In this document: one piece after another, positions 12,914 through 16,806 of the stretch | Layout: each line of letters opens with the position of its first letter | How positions within the stretch are numbered: the first letter of the stretch is position 1 | DNA from: Kiritimatiellia bacterium | GTDB lineage: Bacteria > Verrucomicrobiota > Kiritimatiellia > UBA8416 > SLMC01 | Direction of reading: 5' to 3' | NCBI GenBank assembly: GCA_007133745.1 | Contig: SLMC01000151.1 | Span: 1 to 16,806 of the forward strand | DNA: 16,806 nucleotides | Program-made: the position numbers and the translations under genes | Notes under the pieces: model-generated | The model's input: only the letters and a program-made list of their open reading frames with translations | Told to the model about the DNA's origin: nothing | Database searches by the model: none

Positions 12914-13259
12914 AGCTTGGCCCTCCGTCGCCGAACCCACGGCCGACCGACAGGCCATGCCGCGTTTCGCGTTCCAAAATCACGGCTTTTTCCAGCAATT
13001 CGCGTATCTCCGCGCGCAAGCGCGTCGCATAGATGCGACTGTCCCGTCCCGAAACAATCAAACCGACATCGCGCGGAAGCAGCCGAACATAATGCAGCAA
13101 GCGATTGGCGGTCGTATCCGCCGCGCGCAACAGCCCGATATGCCCGTCAACAGGCGGCTCCGACGCGTTGCGGGCCTGTTCGTATGTCTGAACCAGGCGC
13201 CGACAGCATTCCCGAGCCTTGACCATCGCGGCAATCACAGTTTGTCCGCTTGAATTCAC
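12906..13259 (-). CDS. Unrecognised 117-residue helical protein
   Basis: I do not recognise this family. The product is 117 residues, soluble and probably mostly helical (VIAAMVKARECCRRLVQTYE; ATRLRAEIRELLEKAVILER). It starts with GTG inside a GTGA overlap with the TPR gene stop (GGGAG 7 nt upstream), and its own stop overlaps the kinase start by 8 bp, so it is very probably real and translationally coupled. Size, helical character and position would suit a FlgN/FliT-like chaperone or a small kinase-associated regulator, but no motif supports either. Two cysteines are adjacent at about residues 18-19. Confidence 0.72.
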   Translation of the reverse strand: MNSSGQTVIAAMVKARECCRRLVQTYEQARNASEPPVDGHIGLLRAADTTANRLLHYVRLLPRDVGLIVSGRDSRIYATRLRAEIRELLEKAVILERETRHGLSVGRGFGDGGPSYD

Positions 13260-15541
13260 AAGTATCTCCCGACGATTTCTTTTGCTTTTTCAACGCTGCG
13301 CGCGGCTTGAATCAGGAAATCCAAGTTGCGCTCCGGGCGGGGCTGGCGTGCTTCCGTCAAGTCGGCGCTCCAGCCCAGAAACGCGATCAGCGCCGCATTG
13401 CCCTCTTGTTCCAGCACAAGACGTCCGGTACGCAGGCTCATTTCGCGCAGCGGCAGAACGGCGCCATGCGGGCTAGCCGCGACGGTTTCCAGGAAGCGTT
13501 TCGCCGCCTCGACGCCGCTCTCCTCGACAATGATTTGAAAACAGGTCAAATACGCCGTTTTTAAAAACTCGGCATGCTCAGGGCCGACCGGCATGTCCGC
13601 AAGCTGCGGAAGCAAGGCCCATGCCGCCTCCGCGTTTTTGTCGCCCGCCCGCAAATCGATCAGCAGCAACTCCAGTCCGGCGCGACTCGCCACGGACGGA
13701 TCGGCCCGTTGCGCGTCCACAAGGCTCAATCGGCGTCGCGCCTCGGGCGTTTGATTGTTTTCCAAGGCCAGCGTGGCCCACAGCCAAGCGGCTTCCGACC
13801 GAACGGCGCCGGGCTCGGCCATGGCGCACAAGCTTCGCAAGACATGATCGGCGCGCGCCTTTTCGCCCATGCGCAGCAGGCAGCGGGCATTGCCCAGCAT
13901 GGCTTGCGCGACGGCCGAGTCGTCGTTCAGGACCGTTTCGTCGTCCTGCCGGCCCATCCGCAGGAACTGAAGGAGCATGATGCGCGCGTAATGCGTCTGC
14001 GCGAGGGCCGGCGCGCCCATGGCCTCAATGCGGCGGGCGGCCGCCAGCAGCGTTTCCGGCGTACGGGAATCTTCGGGCGTTTCCGCAGCGGCAGCCATGG
14101 CGAAACGAATGATCTCCGCTTCGTCCTGGCCTGTGCGATTCGACAAATCGAACAAGGCGAACAGCGCCTGACCGAAGCGCTCGTCCGACGGATGGCTTTT
14201 GATAAAGGCGGCCAGCAAACGGCGCGCCGCGTCGTCATCGCCCTGCCGCAGCATAATGCCCGCTCTTTCGTACATGGCCAACGCGGAGAATGTGTCGCCC
14301 GGCCCTTCAGACATGGCTTGCAAGTCAGAGAAATAGCGGTCCGCGCGCGCGTCGTCTCCCATGTCGCGGGCCAGCAAGCCGGCTTTAAGCAACAGGGTTT
14401 GGCGAATGGGTTGGGAAACGGGCAGGCGCGTGTACTGATCGATCAAATCCAGAGTTTCACGGGGCGGACCATGCTCGACGGCTTCTTCCACAATGGCCAT
14501 GAAATCGTCGGCGAGCAAATCGTGCCAGGCATAGCGCCGAAGGAACGTGGCGATCAGTTCGCGCGCGGTGCGGGTTTGTCCGCGTTGCCGCGCCAAGGCG
14601 AGCGACAGAAGCAAGGCGTCCCGGATATGCGTGGACGGTTCCCGGCTCAGGAAGCGATCCATCTGTCGTTGGGCCGCTACGAAATCTTCTGCATCGTAAT
14701 GGAGACGCGCGGAATAAAAGAGTGCGCTTTGAGCCACGCGTTCCGGCCCGGACTCGGCCAGGCGCTCGAAGCGTTCGGCCGTTTCGCGAAACAGGGCGTC
14801 GCGCGCTTCGGTCCGCGCGGCGGCATTTGTCGCGTCCCGCTCTTCGGACCAGGCATCGAACCAATCGGGGTCCGCCAGAATTTTCATGCCCGCCTGCGCC
14901 TGGCGGAGGTCGAGTTCGTCGCGCCACAGATCGTGCTCGGCCAGGGTCTCGACGGGATCGGCTAATCGGGCCATGTCGGCCCAGGCTCCGTGCGCCAAAA
15001 GATAGTCCAGCTCGAGCAGCAACAGTTGACCGCTGTGAATGTCGCACGCGGACAATTCCCGCGCGCGTCGGGCGGCGACCATCATGCTTTCCGTATCCTT
15101 TTCGAGCTTCGTCGCGCGCACCAAAGCGAGCCAGACGCGGCTTTGGCGATCCGGACGGGTTTCAACCTCGGTCAGCGCCTCCAGATACTGTCGGGCTATG
15201 AGCGCATACGGGTACGGATCGGACTCGGAGTCGGCCCGGTCCAGCAGCATGATCGCCATGCCCAGCGCGGCATCGTTTCTGGAATCGGCATCGTGGGCCC
15301 TGTCGATGGCCAGCCGGTAGTAGGCACGCGCTTGATCGTAACGCCCGATGTCGCGAAGCTGATCGGCCTGCTGCATGGCCAGCGAGGAAAACATTTTTCG
15401 TTCCTGCGCCCACCGCCCGCGGGTAGCGCTCACCTGCGCCGGCACCCACCATACGGCCGCGACCGCACCTAGAACCGTACCGGCAGCCAAGCCGACAAAC
15501 AGCGGCGTCCGCTTTGTTTTTCTGAAAACGGGCCTTTTCAC
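13256..15541 (-). CDS. Membrane-anchored TPR-like repeat protein
   Basis: A 761-residue protein with a basic N-terminus (MKRPVFRKTKR) and one hydrophobic segment at about residues 13-34 (LFVGLAAGTVLGAVAAVWWV), a signal anchor that would leave the rest in the periplasm. The remainder is alanine-rich paired helices of TPR type throughout, for example DIGRYDQARAYYRLAIDRA, FYSARLHYDAEDFVAAQRQM, LARDMGDDARADRYFSDLQA and LGNARCLLRMGEKARADHVL. No enzymatic motif is seen. It likely acts as a protein-binding scaffold. The start is GTG at 15539-15541 in a GTGA overlap with the REC-STAS stop, with GGGAGACGAAAC before it. Its coupling to a LysM protein and a kinase suggests an envelope role, but the partner is unknown. 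Confidence 0.85.
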   Translation of the reverse strand: MKRPVFRKTKRTPLFVGLAAGTVLGAVAAVWWVPAQVSATRGRWAQERKMFSSLAMQQADQLRDIGRYDQARAYYRLAIDRAHDADSRNDAALGMAIMLLDRADSESDPYPYALIARQYLEALTEVETRPDRQSRVWLALVRATKLEKDTESMMVAARRARELSACDIHSGQLLLLELDYLLAHGAWADMARLADPVETLAEHDLWRDELDLRQAQAGMKILADPDWFDAWSEERDATNAAARTEARDALFRETAERFERLAESGPERVAQSALFYSARLHYDAEDFVAAQRQMDRFLSREPSTHIRDALLLSLALARQRGQTRTARELIATFLRRYAWHDLLADDFMAIVEEAVEHGPPRETLDLIDQYTRLPVSQPIRQTLLLKAGLLARDMGDDARADRYFSDLQAMSEGPGDTFSALAMYERAGIMLRQGDDDAARRLLAAFIKSHPSDERFGQALFALFDLSNRTGQDEAEIIRFAMAAAAETPEDSRTPETLLAAARRIEAMGAPALAQTHYARIMLLQFLRMGRQDDETVLNDDSAVAQAMLGNARCLLRMGEKARADHVLRSLCAMAEPGAVRSEAAWLWATLALENNQTPEARRRLSLVDAQRADPSVASRAGLELLLIDLRAGDKNAEAAWALLPQLADMPVGPEHAEFLKTAYLTCFQIIVEESGVEAAKRFLETVAASPHGAVLPLREMSLRTGRLVLEQEGNAALIAFLGWSADLTEARQPRPERNLDFLIQAARSVEKAKEIVGRYL

Positions 15542-16374
15542 GTTTCGTCTCCCTCGATCACGCTGTCCAGCAGACTTTCGCGTTCGGCGGCGGAAATCAG
15601 CCGCCTATTCTGCGAAATCAAGCCTGCTTCATCGGCGACCCAATCGATTTCGCGCGTCAAGCCTTCCGCGCGGAAGCGCGCGCGCCATTCGGAAGTCAAG
15701 CCCATCAGACATAACCGGCCCCCGCGCCGGGAGCGGGTGCGGCCCATATCCAAAAGCACGGGCACGGCTTCCGCATCCATATCGGCTGTCGCTCTCATGT
15801 CCAGGGCCAGCCAGTCCTCGGTCGCATGGCGTTCGGCCAACTGCGTCAGATCGGCTGCGGCGACATGACCGGAACAGGCCGCCACGCGGAATCGACCCGC
15901 ACGGTCGCCGGCGGACGTTTCATCGCTCGACCCGGTCGGCGCCTTCGCGCCGATCATGGCGCAGGCTGTTTCGACCAGGGCATCGATGTCCACCGGCTTG
16001 GACAACACTGCGCCAATCTCCAGCGCGCGACGGGCATCGGCATCGATCCGTTCGGATTCGGCGGTCAGGCATATCACGGGCTCGCGCCTGCCCGCCTTCC
16101 GCATTTTGGCCACAACCTCGACCCCGAGCCCGTCCGAAAGCCGATAATCCATCACGACAATATCGAAATCGTTGCGGACCCACAGCGTTTCCGCATCCTG
16201 CCCGCTTTCCGCGCCCGTCACATGCCAGCCTCGCCGCTCCAACCGCTTTACGGTGGTCCACAACACAAGCGGCTCGTCGTCCACCACGAGCGCGCGTACG
16301 GGCGAAACGCCTACCTGGCCGCTCGGCGCTGTCGCGAAAGGGTTGCGGGTGTCGGTTTTTTCTTCAGAATTCAT
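15538..16374 (-). CDS. Response regulator receiver fused to STAS-like domain
   Basis: A 278-residue protein. The receiver domain, about 27-145, keeps DDE (32-34), phospho-acceptor D76 (IVVMDYRLSDG), T104 (CLTAES) and K126 (LSKPVD). A linker follows, then at about 160-250 an anti-sigma-antagonist (STAS)-like domain: WLALDMRATADMDAEAVPVL, then RRGGRLCLMGL and a helix with GLTREIDWV. In STAS proteins the conserved Ser is in D-S-S/T; here the place reads D-A-E-A, so no phospho-Ser is evident. The start is uncertain: ATG at 16374 (MNSEEK) was preferred over GTG at 16383, both overlapping the LysM gene stop. A receiver controlling a STAS output suggests partner switching, possibly with an anti-sigma factor or kinase outside the window. 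Confidence 0.82.
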   Translation of the reverse strand: MNSEEKTDTRNPFATAPSGQVGVSPVRALVVDDEPLVLWTTVKRLERRGWHVTGAESGQDAETLWVRNDFDIVVMDYRLSDGLGVEVVAKMRKAGRREPVICLTAESERIDADARRALEIGAVLSKPVDIDALVETACAMIGAKAPTGSSDETSAGDRAGRFRVAACSGHVAAADLTQLAERHATEDWLALDMRATADMDAEAVPVLLDMGRTRSRRGGRLCLMGLTSEWRARFRAEGLTREIDWVADEAGLISQNRRLISAAERESLLDSVIEGDET

Positions 16375-16806
16375 AACGACCACTTGCGGGGAAACGAGGG
16401 ATAATAAGAACTTCGCCGGGCGCTAAACGGTCCAACGTCTCGACATGCCCGCGATTCGCCTGCCGAATCACCACATGCCGGGCGGCATCCCCGTAAACAG
16501 TCGGCTGTGCGGCAATGGACTCGACTGTATCGCCTTCCTTAATCTCGTAATATTCATACTGGCCCAGCCTCAACAAATCCAAGGATTTCTTCAAGTTCTC
16601 CTTTTCCGTAGCCAAGGCGGCCAAGTCGGCGGCCTGCGCGGCAACCGCTTCTGTCAGGGCCTGCATTTCCTTGCGTTGCCGGGCTATGATTGATCGAGCT
16701 TCATCCCGCTCGTCTTGCAGGGTCGAGATCAGGGCGTCTTTATATTCGATTTGTCCCTGGATGGCGTCGTAGGCCAGAGCTTTTCGTTCCAGTTCGGCCA
16801 ACAGGC
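16364..16806 (-). CDS. LysM-domain protein with coiled coil (partial at 5' end)
   Basis: The frame runs open off the right edge, so the N-terminus is missing; a TTG near the edge is not assumed to be the start. The visible 147 residues contain a long coiled-coil helix (QDERDEARSIIARQRKEMQA, ALATEKENLKKSLDLLRLGQ) followed by one LysM domain (YEIKEGDTVESIAAQPTVYG, ANRGHVETLDRL, APGEVLIIPR). LysM binds peptidoglycan-type glycans, so the protein probably acts in the envelope; any signal peptide would lie outside the window. Its stop overlaps the REC-STAS gene by 11 bp, making it the first visible member of a five-gene coupled operon ending with the PAS kinase. Confidence 0.88.
   Translation of the reverse strand, partial: LLAELERKALAYDAIQGQIEYKDALISTLQDERDEARSIIARQRKEMQALTEAVAAQAADLAALATEKENLKKSLDLLRLGQYEYYEIKEGDTVESIAAQPTVYGDAARHVVIRQANRGHVETLDRLAPGEVLIIPRFPASGRYEF

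Noticed and set aside
13574..14965. 463-residue plus-strand open frame opposite the TPR-like gene
   Set aside because: Composition is that of a mirror frame; the minus-strand gene is supported by coupled starts, a membrane anchor and helical repeats.

Overview
The window is a flagellar and motility-regulation locus of a Gram-negative-type (diderm) bacterium with a fairly GC-rich genome. It encodes the rod/MS-ring/switch block flgB-flgC-fliE-fliF-fliG-fliH, a stand-alone CheY-like receiver, a CheA-like kinase between two paralogous HDOD proteins, and a sigma-54 two-component pair (PAS histidine kinase plus NtrC-type activator). The intergenic DNA is crowded with short repeats: 7-bp and 9-bp tandem words and GC-rich palindromes, including one that would read as a spurious GVPPM...HGRDARAT peptide. 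From general knowledge, such repeats recur in genomes of uncultured phyla such as Hydrogenedentota and PVC relatives. This is only a weak hint, and the taxon cannot be fixed from the sequence alone.

Layout. Positions 1-206 hold no gene, only two small hairpins and the start of a heptamer array. Positions 207-4837 (minus strand) are the flgB-to-fliH block, tightly packed except for a repeat-filled 179-bp gap between fliF and fliG. A good sigma-54 promoter sits 33 bp upstream of flgB. Positions 4838-5295 are intergenic: a composite repeat, a 9-bp word array, a sigma-70-like promoter and a large palindrome in the leader of cheY (5296-5709, plus strand). Positions 5706-9463 (minus) read, in transcription order, HDOD-2, a decayed toxin-antitoxin remnant (intact antitoxin, truncated and frameshifted PIN toxin), a CheA-like kinase without its CheW-like C-terminal domain, and HDOD-1, whose 3' end overlaps that of cheY. 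After a 283-bp repeat-rich gap, 9747-11186 encodes the NtrC/FlrC-type activator. A 371-bp repeat-filled gap holding a ten-unit 9-bp array follows. Positions 11558-16806 (minus) are five overlapping genes: a LysM coiled-coil protein (cut by the window edge), a REC-STAS fusion, a membrane-anchored TPR-like protein, an unrecognised 117-residue protein and a soluble PAS histidine kinase.

How it may work together. The PAS kinase and NtrC activator resemble the FlrB/FlrC (FleS/FleR) pair that drives sigma-54 flagellar promoters, and the flgB block has such a promoter in the window. The CheA-like protein, CheY and the two HDOD proteins look like a signalling module uncoupled from CheW and receptors. 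The LysM/REC-STAS/TPR/117-residue genes are translationally coupled to the kinase, suggesting a shared but unknown task, perhaps linking an envelope signal to flagellar gene control. These functional links are inference; the gene identities for the flagellar block, CheY, the kinases and the activator are well supported by motifs.
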